64,000 bases of DNA from Pisaster brevispinus (GCA_023634235.1 JAMKCF010000007.1:62001-126000); one strand, 5' to 3'; shown: positions 1 through 11,472, numbered from the stretch's first letter. Numbers and translations: made by a program. The notes: generated from the sequence alone by a model not told the origin.

Positions 1-94
1 GAAAGTGCAATATCTGTCGGTAAACACTGAAATATAAACGTCGCTGCCCAAGGATCGCGTAGCCTCCCGGGCAAAACACGTTGTGCCGTTGGCA

Positions 95-290
95 ATTTTT
101 TAACTTGCGCAATAAAATACTGACTTACGCCATCAAAATCGAGTGCGTAAGTTGCGCCATTTTTGTGGCGCAACTTTCAGACTTGCGCCACTTTCAGATG
201 TGGCGTAACTTTCTTGAAATCGATCTTAAACTAGTGGCGCAACTTACGCCATAAACGTTGCGCAAGTGGACTTACGCCATGGCGTAAAGT
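95..290. repeat. Foldback repeat built from TTGCGCCA / TGGCGCAA words
   Basis: The stretch contains many direct and inverted copies of TTGCGCCA, TTACGCCA and their complements. The clearest hairpin has arms AGTTGCGCCA (150-159) and TGGCGCAACT (166-175) around a 6-nt loop. Further arms (GGCGTAA / TTACGCC) lie outside it, so the whole block could fold on itself. No coding potential is seen. It resembles the remains of a miniature inverted-repeat element, but I could not define ends or a target duplication. Confidence 0.5.
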
Positions 291-300
291 TTCGTGAAAT

Positions 301-1834
301 CGGCTGCAGGTCTTCTTTTTTTTTCGATTGACATGGCCTCCTATGTCCTGTTTATATGTTTCTCCTTTATTATTTTTTTCATAAATTGATAAATTGCTTA
401 CTCATTTACTTAATAATAATATAAAATAAAGACAAGCAGTATGTAGTCATGGCCAGCATTAGTGGGGACACGTTGCCCTGAACATCACGAAACAAACAAA
501 TAACAAGACGAAAAACAACTCAGAAAACACAAAATGCAGAAATAAAGACGTACAGAAAAACCGAAATATACTGACAAAGAAATTAAAAGTACATATGATA
601 CAAAAAACAAAAAGGAACAAAAGACGGATATAGAAAAGGTGTAGAAACAAAGAAAAAATTTAACAAATAAAGAAAAAGAGAAACAAAGAAATAAAGAATA
701 CAAGAAAAAAGGAAATCAAGTAACAAATAAAAATACAGGAGCACAGAAGCATAATTTCCATACAAAGAAATCAGTGGATTGCTTAGGCATATGTTAATAG
801 CTCAACACAATTTTTAAAATCATCAAAATACCTACAAATGATCATCCTTCCCCAATATTAAAACTCAACTCCGGCCATACACCCCCAAATTGTGCTTCGT
901 AGTTACAGAAAGGGGACGAGAAGGGTGAGGAGGGCAGGTGAAGACCAAACAACATTGCGTACCGAATTTACCTACCGTTAACGACCCAATTCTACAAAAT
1001 GATTACCTCTCAGTGTCACTCCAGTTAACCCCCTTACCCCACATTACATTTGCATCATTTTATACGCAAGAATCGCTCCCATCTAGCGGCATCCCGCTAG
1101 TAACTCTTATGACAATACGGCAAACAGCAGATTTAGAATGGGGAATTCCCACTATGCAATGGCGTATTGTGCAATACATATACATGTGATGTGGTTCAAC
1201 CATACTGGGAGTTTCCACAATATGTAATGACATGTTGCGCAATACAGTGATGTCCCCAGAGCCACGCGTATGTATGGTAAATACAATTTACAGAACGGAC
1301 ACAGTACCATTCAGCGTGTTGTGCCAACAACAGATCATTGCCGGAACTTCCTCTCCAACTGTGTTTCATGCCATCTTCTACTCAAACATCCGTAAGTTAT
1401 TGTTGAAGTTTCTTCCATCCTCATTGAAAAAATATTTGTTTGATTGTTTGAAATCATAAGTGATTGTATACATTTTTGAAATTCCAGATTTGTGTTCAGA
1501 ATTGAACCACATTTGTTACTTTGCCATTATAAAAATGATCTTTGTAAAAAAAAATTAAAGTGCTTTCGCACTCGAACGTGTCCGTCTGAATCAGGCCAGA
1601 AATTTCCCTGTCCATGTCCAATTGAGTTTGCAATCCAGTGAACCAATAATTATTGTTATTACTAAAATCTTTAGTCAGGCGGATACATGTTGCTAATACC
1701 TTCCAACATTAAGCTGACAATAGGATGCACGGATTAGCATTCACTAAAGGGCTCAGATATATCTGATAATATTTCCTGCCTGAAAAAGGTAAAAGGGGCT
1801 GAAACCCTTGGACTTTCTTGTTGGTTTGTTAGGT
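301..1834. other. Non-coding stretch, AT-rich, no gene seen
   Basis: A-rich on the plus strand between about 480 and 780, which creates spurious F/L/S-rich reading frames on the other strand. Short frames of 60-83 codons between 938 and 1459 show no recognisable motif, splice context or domain. I see no RNA gene or defined repeat here. Confidence 0.5.
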
Positions 1835-1911
1835 GTTTGGGCATTACAGCCCGAACAACTCTTTGATTTTGTTTGGATTTTAGAATAGGTGTTCGGGCAT
1901 TCCGCCCGAAC
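1835..1911. repeat. Two similar short hairpins in tandem
   Basis: The first hairpin has arms GTTTGGGC (1835-1842) and GCCCGAAC (1849-1856). The second is perfect, GTTCGGGC (1891-1898) and GCCCGAAC (1904-1911), with a 5-nt loop. Both are preceded by similar GGTGTT context, so they look like a short tandem duplication of one hairpin unit. Function unknown. Confidence 0.6.
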
Positions 1912-3894
1912 TTTTAACTATTATTTTTTTACGTCATCTTTAATGAGGGTAAACTCCGATTAGCGCCCAGCACTGCTTTCCATGGAGGCCCTCGGTACAA
2001 AAACTATATTTGTGAAAACATATGACATATTACACCATCAAAAATGTTTTAAAAAGAAAGACACCATGATCTCCTTCTAAATTAGCAAATTCTTTCAAAG
2101 AATTAGAGATTTAAAGACATATAAAAATGGAAATCAAAAGGAAGCAGGATATGTTGAGCAAAAAGACTAATTTGAACTTGAATTGTGCTCCTTGACATGC
2201 TTTTTAAAACTCGTTATAGTTGGCAAGCATTATTGGCAAGTTGAAGATTATTCCGTGTGCTGGCTCCAGAGAACCTGAAGGAACGTTTGGCAAGTAGGCT
2301 ACCCCCGACACTGCACAATTCATGCATTAATGTAATGTACATGTAATTCATTATATGTGTGTGTATATGCGTGTATGTACATTGGGGCTAGGGTTTGAGC
2401 TGATCGGAAGGGTTTGGGACCGTGGGGCTATAGGTCAGGGCTGAGGGGCTAGGGTTTCACACGCATCATAGTGCACGAATCACTTTCTGGAAACTTGACA
2501 TTCATGATTCCATATTCATCACCTCCTACTCCTGTCCGCATAGCCTGTTGATGGTTTTCCTGATCAACCAGCCACGACTTATGTTGACCCTTGATTTTTT
2601 TATGACCGTCATAGCCTCAGACTCGTGGCTGATGGGCGCCACCATTTTGTATATAATAGAATACGCCACACAAAATAAACTCTCATAGTAACCGATGCTA
2701 AATGCTAAATATTCAGAAAAATATTCAAACAATATTTTATTTCTCTGCCTCTCAAAAACAATCAGATATGTTTTCAGACAACTAAACTTCGAATTTCTTT
2801 TCAATTTTTGGGTAGCCGTTTGGAATTGTTGGTAATTACCCTAAAAAACAAACACCCCAAAAACATGTTTTTTTCCCAAACCGACTCGCTGCCAGTTTCT
2901 ATGAGGCATTCCTCCCATTCTAAAGCCAAATAGTACTATCTTTAAAGCCTAAATTTATCAAATCTTAGTAAAAGTTGAGGCACAGATCCCCAGGATGTAA
3001 TACACTGTAATTACACGATATATTATTTGTATGACCCCAAAAACGTTATTATTTAAGATTAGTGTGGTGCATCCAAATTGAGCTGCAGTTCCAGAAAGCT
3101 GCCCTCTGTTGTCAGGGGCACGGGGTCGGCGGGCTCCATTGCCTTGAATCGATGACCAGCTGTTTGTTGGTCGTTGTCTCATCCAGTGCGGGAAAGATGG
3201 TTGAGGGATGCCTATTGTGTTCTAAACCGGGAAATTTTTGCTTCCGTGGCACTGCAGTTTGCCTGCTTTAAACATTCAGGTTATTCGGCAATTTCCTTGT
3301 TCCAATAAGTATGGAGTGCATGGAGCTTTTTCAGCAAAAACATTTTTTTAGAGGCGTTGAGTTTCCAAATGAGACATTTAAAGACCGTCTATGGCAAGTG
3401 TGGCTTCGTCGATTGGAAACAGGCGGCCGTCTTGGAAATAAACGGCCATCTTGGAATTGGAACTTGGCTGCTTTATTTGCAGGCATGTTCAGTAAACATC
3501 CGTGTAAAATGTAATGTGGAAAAGATTTTACCTAGTTTGTACCAAACATCGGCTTCTGTAAAAGCATTATCACTTAAAATAGATTCTTATCTCGATAATT
3601 AACAAGTAATAACTTAATAATTGCGGGAAAATGGCAGCCATCTTGAAAAATGACAGCCATCTTCGAATTTTTCTTGGTAGAATGTATTTTGAAAAAATGC
3701 AGTGATCATATACATGCAAATAATGTGATAATGATAAACTACTATCAAGTTGTGTGCATGCATATATAAGTGAAAATAGAGGAAAAGCGGACATTGTATA
3801 TTTATGCAAAATTATGCATAAAATTCCCCTATATTTTTTCCACATTTTTGATATGCTATTTGGGAGGGTTTCAAGAAATGTTTACCCCCCCCCC
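1912..3894. other. Non-coding stretch with low-complexity patches
   Basis: No convincing gene. Features visible are a GT-rich patch near 2355, a G-rich patch with two GGGGCTAGGGTTT words (about 2385-2460), and several dispersed GGCCATCTTG / GCCATCTTG-type words between about 3420 and 3660. A C tract lies at about 3885-3894. Short reading frames here lack motifs. Confidence 0.45.
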
Positions 3895-4288
3895 AAATAG
3901 TTTCTGTTGCAATTTTGTGAAAGTCAAACCACAGATTGACTGGACCAATGCTAGTGGTAACACCCATAAAACAAGAGGTCATGTCACCTGCACCACCACC
4001 ACTAATTTCATCAATGTTAGATATTTCAACGTTTGTGGTGTTAAATTTATAGTTGAATCAAGAAATACGCTCAAGATGCATTTCTACGGCCACAGATCCA
4101 CAGTCAACACCCAAAAGCTAAATACACCCATAGAAAATTGCATCAATTTTCCTAATCACTCCATTTCTGACATGATTTTACAGGGCACTGAGACACTAGG
4201 TAACAACAGAGAGACTGTTCGTCTGAAAAGAGAGAAATTGTGGATGAGGCGCCTCCAGACCGTTCAACTCAATGGTCTGAAATTCTAA
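3895..4288 (+). mobile_element. Penelope-like element GIY-YIG endonuclease remnant
   Basis: The C-terminal half of a 172-codon frame reads like the GIY-YIG endonuclease tail of Penelope-like retroelements. It has a VCGVKFIVESRNTL block, then HFYGHRS, a TPIENCINFPNHSISDM block and a final RLKREKLWMRRLQTVQLNGL. In active members the first block normally carries a Y-x-G pair; here F and V stand there, so catalysis is unlikely. No reverse transcriptase is attached upstream. A related copy lies on the minus strand near 44.3-44.6 kb with similar sequence past the stop, supporting a shared repeat family. Confidence 0.72.
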
Positions 4289-4487
4289 GAGGGACATTAC
4301 TAATAATTGTTGGTCGTTGGCTTGTCCTTTTTTCCACAGATATTCCCTTTCTTAGTCTGCCTCAATCACTACTACTTACTTTTGCTCTCTCTTCCCAGCT
4401 TTGATTTCGTCCTTTTGGTTTTCCACTGCGAACAGTTTAGATGATGTAAATAGTTAAGGAATTGTAAATAAACTAATATAAATCATT

Positions 4488-4504
4488 TTTCTTTTATTTC
4501 ACAG
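4488..4504 (+). other. Predicted splice acceptor in the TRIM 5' UTR
   Basis: A pyrimidine-rich run ending TTTATTTCACAG stands 31 nt before the TRIM start codon. It suggests that the single coding exon is joined to an upstream non-coding exon. A second weaker AG follows at about 4516. The upstream exon was not located. Confidence 0.4.
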
Positions 4505-4535
4505 ATCAACATTTCAGCAAGTACTTCTAATCAGA

Positions 4536-6314
4536 ATGGCATCAAATGTAACAGCTCAGTCAGTGCTAGAGAACAGTCTAGGTCACCTGGAATGCGCAAT
4601 TTGCAGTGAACGCTTCAAGCAACCCAAACTACTGGAGTGTTCTCATTCATTTTGTCTTGAATGCCTTCAACAACTCAGACAAAAAAGTCCAAGTTTAACA
4701 AAACTGTCGTGTCCAGTGTGTCGGCGAGAAACTCTGTTAAAGGAAAATGGCATTGACGGTTTGAAAACAAACATTATAGCCATGTCTCTGTTGGAAGATA
4801 TTGAAAAACAGGAAACCCAACTGAAACAACAGCAAGGAAAACAAGTACCTGGTCAGGAGCTTGTTTCGAAATGTAACAAGCACACTGGCAACGATCTTTT
4901 TATGTTCTGTAGCAAATGCAAGACGTTGGTATGCACAACTTGCATTGCAACTTCTCATCAGTACCATCATCTTAAGGAACTTAATGCGGTTTCAGACAAA
5001 TGCAAACAGCAAGCCAGAAAACTAATTGCAAAAATAACACAGAGCATTGAAACGTTTAGCACTGCTATTCAAGAAATAGACACATCCAGAAAGACGTTGG
5101 ACTCTATGTTTGCTGCCACCAAAGAGAAAATCTCCAGGAAGGCTGATGAGGAGAAGCAGAAACTGATGCAAGAGGCTGAGCAGATTTATAATGACAGAGT
5201 CAAGAAAATGGAAATTGCTCGAGCTACAAACATCATAAAGATGGCCAAATCAGAACACGAAAAGGATGATGTCATCCAAATAATGGATCAAGAGGGCTGT
5301 GAGGTGGTACATCGAATGGAACAGCTTTCAAAAGACCTCAAAGAATACAAACAAGAAAAGTCAACAAAAGTGCCTGTTGGCTTAAATTATATGGACTTTG
5401 AAGAAGGCAAGAAATTGTTGGGGAGACTGCTGCTGAAAGATGAACCACAAGCAAGCGCAATTACTTCAGATGTGGCTAGAAAGTTCTCTAAAATATATCA
5501 ATATGTGAAAAACATCAAACAAACTATTACGTGGACATTAAAATCAGAATTTGCGATGTACCACAACGAAGCAGTGGGGCTTTCTCCGTATGACATTGCT
5601 GCATACTCCAATAGTGATATTGTTGTATCAGATGAAGGTGAACCAAGGTTGGTTACAATATCAGCAGAGAGCAATCCTCAATCCGACCCGCAAGAACTAC
5701 CAATCAAATGTCTGACTGTACCAAGCAGAGTGACTGTGAACACGGATGATGAGCTCATTGTTCTAGATGGTGAAACAGTCAAGATCTTCAGCAGGAATTT
5801 TCAGCTCCTAAACCAATTCACACCACACAGTAACCCATCACATATTGCAGTGGATGATAACAATATAATAGCCATGATAGCAGAATATTATCACCAGAAA
5901 GGAATCTTTCTATACAAACCAGATGGATCCCACATCAACACACTGCCTGCCCCAGGGATTGGTGAACACTTGACTATCTACAAAAAGCAACTGATCTACA
6001 CTAACTTGATGGACAGGAAGTTGGTATCACTTGACTACAATGGTAAAGTGATATTCTCAGTAGATATCAATCAGTCTGGACGGCCTTATGGCGTGTGTTG
6101 TGACAGGGATGGGAGCATCTATGTTGTTGTCAGGAGAGGACTGTCGATTTCCCCAACATGGGCTGAAATCGATCATTACAGTCCTGATGGCAAGTACGTT
6201 GAAAGTATCGTCAAGGAATGCACTAACCCACGTTGTATCACCTTCACACCAGCTGGTGATTTGGTTGTGGCTACAAACGAATCAGTTCAAATATATCACC
6301 GTGAGTTAAAATAG
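4536..6314 (+). CDS. TRIM-family E3 ubiquitin ligase with propeller-like C-terminus
   Basis: Intact 592-residue protein in one exon. A C3HC4 RING uses C20, C23, C35, H37, C40, C43, C59 and C62. A B-box type 2 follows with C113, H116, C125, C128, C133, C136, H141 and H144. Residues about 150-290 are charged and heptad-like, as expected for the TRIM coiled coil. From about 330 to the end are repeated beta-rich segments (PYDIAAYSNSDIVVSDEGE, PYGVCCDRDGSIYVVV, PRCITFTPAGDLVVATNE) of NHL or similar six-bladed type. By family knowledge it should transfer ubiquitin in the cytoplasm, the propeller choosing substrates or RNA. Single-exon TRIM2/3/56-like genes are expanded in marine invertebrates. Exact orthology is not assignable. 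An AATAAA word lies directly after the stop. Confidence 0.93.
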   Translation: MASNVTAQSVLENSLGHLECAICSERFKQPKLLECSHSFCLECLQQLRQKSPSLTKLSCPVCRRETLLKENGIDGLKTNIIAMSLLEDIEKQETQLKQQQGKQVPGQELVSKCNKHTGNDLFMFCSKCKTLVCTTCIATSHQYHHLKELNAVSDKCKQQARKLIAKITQSIETFSTAIQEIDTSRKTLDSMFAATKEKISRKADEEKQKLMQEAEQIYNDRVKKMEIARATNIIKMAKSEHEKDDVIQIMDQEGCEVVHRMEQLSKDLKEYKQEKSTKVPVGLNYMDFEEGKKLLGRLLLKDEPQASAITSDVARKFSKIYQYVKNIKQTITWTLKSEFAMYHNEAVGLSPYDIAAYSNSDIVVSDEGEPRLVTISAESNPQSDPQELPIKCLTVPSRVTVNTDDELIVLDGETVKIFSRNFQLLNQFTPHSNPSHIAVDDNNIIAMIAEYYHQKGIFLYKPDGSHINTLPAPGIGEHLTIYKKQLIYTNLMDRKLVSLDYNGKVIFSVDINQSGRPYGVCCDRDGSIYVVVRRGLSISPTWAEIDHYSPDGKYVESIVKECTNPRCITFTPAGDLVVATNESVQIYHRELK

Positions 6315-7486
6315 CAATAAACAGTATGCTGGACCTCAAGGTCCAACCAGAGATAAACTTGCAGAAAAATGAAACAAAATTAAACTCCTTGAGAAACTGC
6401 TGTGTAACAAAATATGATTTCATTGTAAGATTTGGAAATACAAAGTGAGAAATAACATGGTATAACTAGCCTTAATGTGTTTGTAGAGGTAAGTATTTTA
6501 AAAAGTATATTCCAATCTTAAACAGGATGTTCACCCCGAATCACTACGATGAAACTTGTATGAATCTTCAGAAACAGTGCTTGTAGTTAAAGTTCCACAT
6601 TATTTATAGAACTCACAGTGTTTAAAATTAATTACATGTACTGTCTGAATTCTGAACTTTTGCGCGAATTTATGCCAGCTAAATTACTATTATTTCCCTG
6701 ACGTCATGATCAATACAATTACGTGGTACTTAAACAAATTATTAAAGGATGGCTTTATGTAACTACCTGTCCAACTGTACTCGACCCAACGTGGTACATC
6801 TTATTGGAATATTATTCACATTATGGGTATGAAGCAACGTGTATCGAATGAAACTTTTCCTGAAATATGACAAACTTGTAACAATAATTTGTTGACAAAG
6901 TATTACTATAACAAATAAAATGCTAGTGACTTTCCGGTTCTCTGCCGTCAACCATTCACTTGCCTTTTTTTCTGTCTGCTGGAAGTGTACGATATTTTTT
7001 TGTTTAACTTTTTCCATACAAATTGACTATTAATTTAATTCTCAGCGATCAACCGCTCGCACGGCTAATGTTTTTAGCTTTCTGAGTTTGAGGAAAGAGT
7101 ACCGACAGATTATTGTATTAACTTGTTTGCTACGTACGGACTCTTAACTTAAATGTACGTAGGCACCACCCTTTTTACAGCAATGCAGGGTTGTGTATAC
7201 ACTAAACAGACTATTGAATGAAAAGGGGCTTCACTTTATGCTACATGTACATGTATGCCTTGTTGTAGTTGTTAGTTTTGCAGTGTGAAATAATTAATCT
7301 ATAAAATTTGAAACAATTAAATAATGACGATTGAGAATGAAACCACAACGAGAAATACCGTTTTTGGTGTTTTCAGCTCGAGGAGATGCAACTTTATATT
7401 TCAAACATCAAGTTATAAGACACACGGGAAACTGACTGGGTAAATTTTACAATAATTTGAGGTTGAACGAAGACAAGTTTACTTGA

Positions 7487-7559
7487 GTTGGATTTGAATC
7501 AACGACCTCCGGATTAATGTGCCGGGTTATACTGCTTAACCAACTGAGCTATCTAGCCC
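7487..7559 (-). repeat. tRNA-derived SINE head (copy 1)
   Basis: On the minus strand the segment carries a pol III A box (TAGCTCAGTTGG) and a B box-like GATTCAAATCC about 45 nt apart. The acceptor arms do not pair, so this is not a working tRNA gene. Downstream on the minus strand comes a conserved body (about 7380-7486) with words CTTCGTTCAACC, TTTCCCGTGTG and TATAACTTGATGTTTGAAAT. That body recurs at 8950-9055, 9217-9301, 14180-14226 and near 44.9-45.0 kb. Confidence 0.7.
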
Positions 7560-8944
7560 TATTATGGCAATGTTATCTTTGTTCGGGGTGCCATTCAAAA
7601 GCCATACAACTGCTAGCTGCTGCGTAGCCAGGGATCACACCCAAGTTTACGAGGGTCTGCAAACACATTAGATCAGATCTAATACCGTGAATTAAATTGC
7701 TATAAACAATATGCTGGACCTCAAGGTTCAACCAGAAATAAACTTTCTGAAAACTGAAACAAAATACAAACAACATTTGGTTTTTCACTGTAATATTTGT
7801 AAATACAAAAGTGGGAAATAACGTGGTATAAATAGCAGTGATGTGTTTGTAGAGGTAAACTTTTAAAAGCATTTTCCAATCTAAAAAAGATGTTCACCCC
7901 GAATCACTACGATAAACTTTGTTTTAACATTTAAAAACACTGCTTACAGTTTATGAATTTGAGGCAATGTGTGTGTCGAATGAAACTTTTTCCTGGAATA
8001 TAATAAGCTTTTAATAAAAAACAATTTTCACCCCGGGTCACTGCGAGAAACTTTGTATGAATCTTCAAAAACAGCGCTAACAGTTGTTTTGCATTATTTG
8101 TAGAACTCAGTGTAATTACCTGTAATGTCTGAGCTTCTGAGCAAATTTATGCCAACAAGATTGTTATTTTCCTGACGTCACCAATACAATCATGTGGTAA
8201 TAAACATAATAATTCAAGGTTGACTTTGTGTAAGCAACTGTCCAACTCTACTTGAAGAAAAAAGAGTCTCGTCGATCAAACATGGTACATTTAGATGGAA
8301 TATAATTCGTAATAGTAATTTGAAGCAAAGTGTATCGAATGAAACTTTTCCTGAAGTATAATAAACTTTTAACAAATAGATGTTTATAAAGTATTACAAT
8401 GACAAAATTAAATACTAGTGACTTCCCAGTTCTCAGGCGTCAACCATTCACTTGCCTTTTTTGCTGTCCGCTGGAAGTGTACAATAATTTTTCTTGTAAC
8501 TCTTTCCCTAAATACTGACTCTTAATTTAATTCTCAGCCATCAACTGTTCACACGGCTATTGTTTTTAGTTTGTCTGGGTTTGAGAAAAGTGAGTTATAG
8601 ATTTCTCTTGTAACTCTTACCTTAAATACTGACTCTTTATTTAATTCTCAGCCATCAACCGTTCACACGGCTAATGTTTAAAGCTTTTTGGGCTTGAGGG
8701 AAGAGTACAACAGATTATTGCATTAACTTGTTTCCTACGTTCTGACTCTTAATTAAAATGTACGTATGCACCACCCTTTTTACATGCAGGGTTGTGTATA
8801 CACTAAACAGAATATTTAATGATAAAGGGCTTCACTATATGCTACAGGTACATGTATGCATTGTTGTAATCTAGAAAATTTGAAACAAATAAATAATGAT
8901 GATTGAGAATGAAACCACAACGAGAAATACCGTTTTTGTTGTTT

Positions 8945-9118
8945 TCAGCTAGGGGATGCAACTTTCATTTCAAATATCACGTTATAAGCCACAAGGCAAA
9001 CTGGCTGGGTAAATTTTTAAATAATGTTGGATTGAACGAAGAAAAGTTAACCTAAGTAGATTTGAACCAACGACCCCTGGATTAACGTGACGGTGCTCTA
9101 TACCACCTACCTAGCCCA
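8945..9118 (-). repeat. tRNA-derived SINE (copy 2, in the duplicated segment)
   Basis: The second copy of the same SINE in the same place within the duplicated unit: a degraded tRNA-like head (about 9056-9118, minus strand, GGTTCAAATC B box) followed by the same body. Its presence in both units suggests that the SINE inserted before the tandem duplication. Confidence 0.65.
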
Positions 9119-9216
9119 ATTGTGTTATCTTTGTTCGGAGTGCCACTCAGAAGCCATTCAACCGTTAGCTGCCGTGTAGCCAGGGATCGCACCCAAGTTT
9201 ATGATACAACCCGGGA

Positions 9217-9301
9217 AGCGGCAGGCAGGGGATCATCTCAAGGGGTGAACTTTTTTTCAGACATCAAGTTTTAAACCACACAAGGGAAACTGACCGGATA
9301 T
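9217..9301 (+). repeat. SINE-body fragment flanking the DIRS element on the left
   Basis: Begins GATACAACCCGGGAAGCGGC and contains GACATCAAGTTTTAAACCAC and GGGAAACTGACCGG. It matches the conserved body of the local SINE and also a copy at about 44.9-45.0 kb (TACAACCTGGTAAGCGGCAA). It abuts the left end of the DIRS element. Confidence 0.55.
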
Positions 9302-9367
9302 TTAAAAAATTAAACGAAAGAAATGAAGTTTAATTTGAATTCTACCGAGTCTATCACCGACACTGAA

Positions 9368-9480
9368 GGACTTACTTGAGATTACACTTTCCACCGGAGT
9401 AATTAGTCACAGTTGAGAGAACTTGAAAAGAATCTTCTCCTATAAAGGGCCCCCACGCCCTACACGCCTCAATACATTTT
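9368..9480 (+). repeat. DIRS left inverted terminal repeat
   Basis: Runs from GGACTTACTTGAGATTACAC to CGCCTCAATACATTTT and is an almost exact inverted copy of 13997-14110. It includes CCTATAAAGGGCCC, a possible TATA-like promoter word. The two copies remain near-identical while the coding frames are broken. Confidence 0.88.
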
Positions 9481-9575
9481 GAATGTAAGGTATTAACAAA
9501 TTATGATGCCCGGTGCAAAGCATAGGGTGGGCTTGATTAGAGTTACATTAAGAACCCAAGTGGCGGGAGCGTAAG

Positions 9576-9690
9576 TTCTTCAGTGTCGGTGATAGACTCG
9601 GTAGAATTCCAATTAAACTTCATTTCTTTCGTTTAATTTTTTAATTCTACCTCGTCATCACCTCCACTTCGGACTTACTTGAGACTTCAG
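9576..9690. repeat. DIRS internal complementary region (circle-junction copy)
   Basis: Segment 9576-9644 (CTTCAGTGTCGGTGATAGAC onward) is the inverted copy of the left edge 9302-9368. Segment 9643-9682 (AATTCTACCTCGTCATCACC onward) is the inverted copy of the right edge 14098-14138. The two outer edges are thus joined back to back inside the element, upstream of the left terminal repeat. In the accepted DIRS model this region templates circularisation of the cDNA. Confidence 0.82.
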
Positions 9691-10033
9691 AGTACAAGAC
9701 GGGCAACAGATACACTGTTTACTATACGTCACAACATTTTATTTGCTGTTCTCTTGCTAGCAAAAACTGTCACCATCTATGCAGTACTTATATAAAAACT
9801 ATATATAAATATAATCAAAACCCCACTTATTGAAATGAGGAGCTGCATAATTTATCAATAACAACTTGTTTAGTTGCACAACCAAAAAACGGTATCAACC
9901 GTTGAACAGATAACATACTTTCATCTGAGCATAATTTAATAGAACAATATTATAAAACATTTCAAATCAAATTAAATATTAGATCAACATTGCAAAGGTA
10001 TACTGCGAACCAAAATCAATGCCTTGTGGCAAC

Positions 10034-11046
10034 CTATTTAGTTGCACAACCAAGAACGGCATCAGCAAATTTGTGATCCGTTGAAATAACAGGCTTGTTG
10101 TAAAATTTGGCAAACGTGCTACCTCGTGCCCACTGGGCAGTGTTCAAGATAGCCTGAAGTGGTACATTACTCTTAAAGGCTGCACTGCACGCAGCCGAGC
10201 GAGTACTGTGTGCTTTAAATCTGTTTGTGTCAATACCTGCAGCACACAAAGTAAGTCTAATCCAGCGAGAAATTGTCTCTGAACCCACATGCTTATGAGG
10301 GAGAATATAACTAATATAGGGGCCTCGTACTTGGCCTCGTAAGGATTTAGTTTTTACAAGGTATTGTTTTAGTGTCTTTACTGAACACAAAAGCTCGTCA
10401 CGAGGGTACTTTGGCAGAACCACATTTATCGGCTGCTTGCCGATTTTACTTGTCTTTGTTAGTTTAGCGACAATAAAAATCACCTCATTAACTGTTACAT
10501 TAACATGATCTAAATCAAGTGCGGACATTGTTTGACATCTTTGTCCTGAAATCAATATCACGAGCATAGCAAGTTTTATAGTAAAGTCTTTTAAAGACAA
10601 CTTATATCGTTCTGACCTAATTTTTTTAGGTAACGTAAAACTACATTAACGTCCCACGTGACATTGTATCGTGGCATGGCTGGACGCATGTTGAACACAC
10701 CGGTCATAAACCGTTTTACCAAGGGGTGAGAACCCACCAGTGTCCCATCTATGGGGGCCAGTATGGCTGATATAGCACTACGTAGTGTGTTTAATGAGCT
10801 GTAGCTGCTACCATTGTCAAATTGTTCTGTTAAGCAATCAGGAACTGCTGCTACAGTTGCTTGAACGGGATTATTCTTTGTCCGAGCACAGAAAATAATC
10901 CATTTCTGGATTGCTGACTGGTAAGATTTCTTGGTAGCTGGCCGCCAGGAAGCAATGACAATGTCGGCAGCGTGTGCTGAAATTCCTTGACGTCGGAGGT
11001 TCTCCCTGATAATTGGCAAGCCATCAGTTGTAGGCGATCTTGCCAT
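10034..11046 (-). pseudogene. DIRS tyrosine recombinase (frameshifted)
   Basis: Two frames, 11046-10591 and 10600-10034, together form a tyrosine recombinase. The first holds the N-terminal SAM-like part (SWRPATKKSYQSAIQKW...). The second holds the catalytic part with Arg in SGQRCQT, His and Arg in the HSTRSA box, and the presumed nucleophile Tyr in FAKFYNKP. All residues of the R-H-R-Y set are visible. A frameshift near 10605 separates the halves, so no full protein is made. In DIRS elements this enzyme inserts circular cDNA without a target-site duplication. Confidence 0.85.
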
Positions 11047-11444
11047 GGGTGCCGTCTACCTGAAGAGGGCATATAGAGTAAATCAACTCTTTGAGGCAAA
11101 ATAACTGGTTTGTTCACCAGTAACTTGAGCATTCTAGGAAACCATATTTGGGTTTGCCAAAATGGCGCTACGAGAATCGCCTCTGCCTCATCATTCTCAA
11201 TCTTTGTTAAGACTTTCCCAATAAGACAAAATGGGGGAAATGCATAGACTTTATAGTTTGACCAGTCTAGCGTGAACGCATCATTGTACAGTGCCCCTGG
11301 ATCAGGTTGCCAAGAAACATATGGGTGCATTTGCGTGTTCAATCTAGACGCAAACATGTCAATATTGGGGTTAATAATAGCTCCCTTGATCATGCGAAAA
11401 ACTTCTGGGTGTAAATCAGCATCGACGTTTTGGACCCCAGGCAC
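10851..11444 (-). pseudogene. DIRS methyltransferase-like (DAM) domain segment of pol
   Basis: A 197-codon frame carries the block DMFASRLNTQMHPYVSW, DAFTLDWSNYKVYAFPPF and ILVAPFWQTQIWFPRML, typical of the region between RNase H and recombinase in DIRS and Pat-like elements, annotated there as a DNA N6-adenine methyltransferase-like domain. It begins at MPGVQNVDADLHPEVF, which should be continuous with the end of RNase H, and continues into recombinase sequence only after a frame change between about 11050 and 11000. Confidence 0.75.
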
Positions 11445-11472
11445 GTGCGATACAGAAAGCCAGATTTTTCTG

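Larger units (their letters stand above)
6290..9240. repeat. Tandem duplication of the TRIM 3' end and flank
   Basis: Two diverged copies lie head to tail, about 6290-7660 and 7660-9240. Matching landmarks are: CCGTGAGTTAAAATAGCAAT (6299) with CCGTGAATTAAATTGCTATA (7687); ATGCTGGACCTCAAGGT at both; GATGTTCACCCCGAATCACT at both; and the TTGCCTTTTT / GCTGGAAGTGTAC block (about 6960 and 8450). Each also carries a CATGTACATGTATGC block, and both end in a tRNA-like SINE. The second copy also has internal partial repeats (about 7880, 8025; 8500, 8620). It begins with a degenerate trace of the final TRIM codons, so the unit included the gene end. No coding potential remains. Confidence 0.8.

Noticed and set aside
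485..765. F/L/S-rich membrane-like small proteins on the minus strand
   Set aside because: An A-rich plus strand produces such frames by chance; no start context or conservation clue.
2370..2460. Telomere-like GGGGCTAGGGTTT words
   Set aside because: Only two separated copies and no TTAGGG array.
7487..7559. tRNA gene on the minus strand
   Set aside because: Pol III box words are present but the acceptor and anticodon stems do not pair and a SINE body follows.
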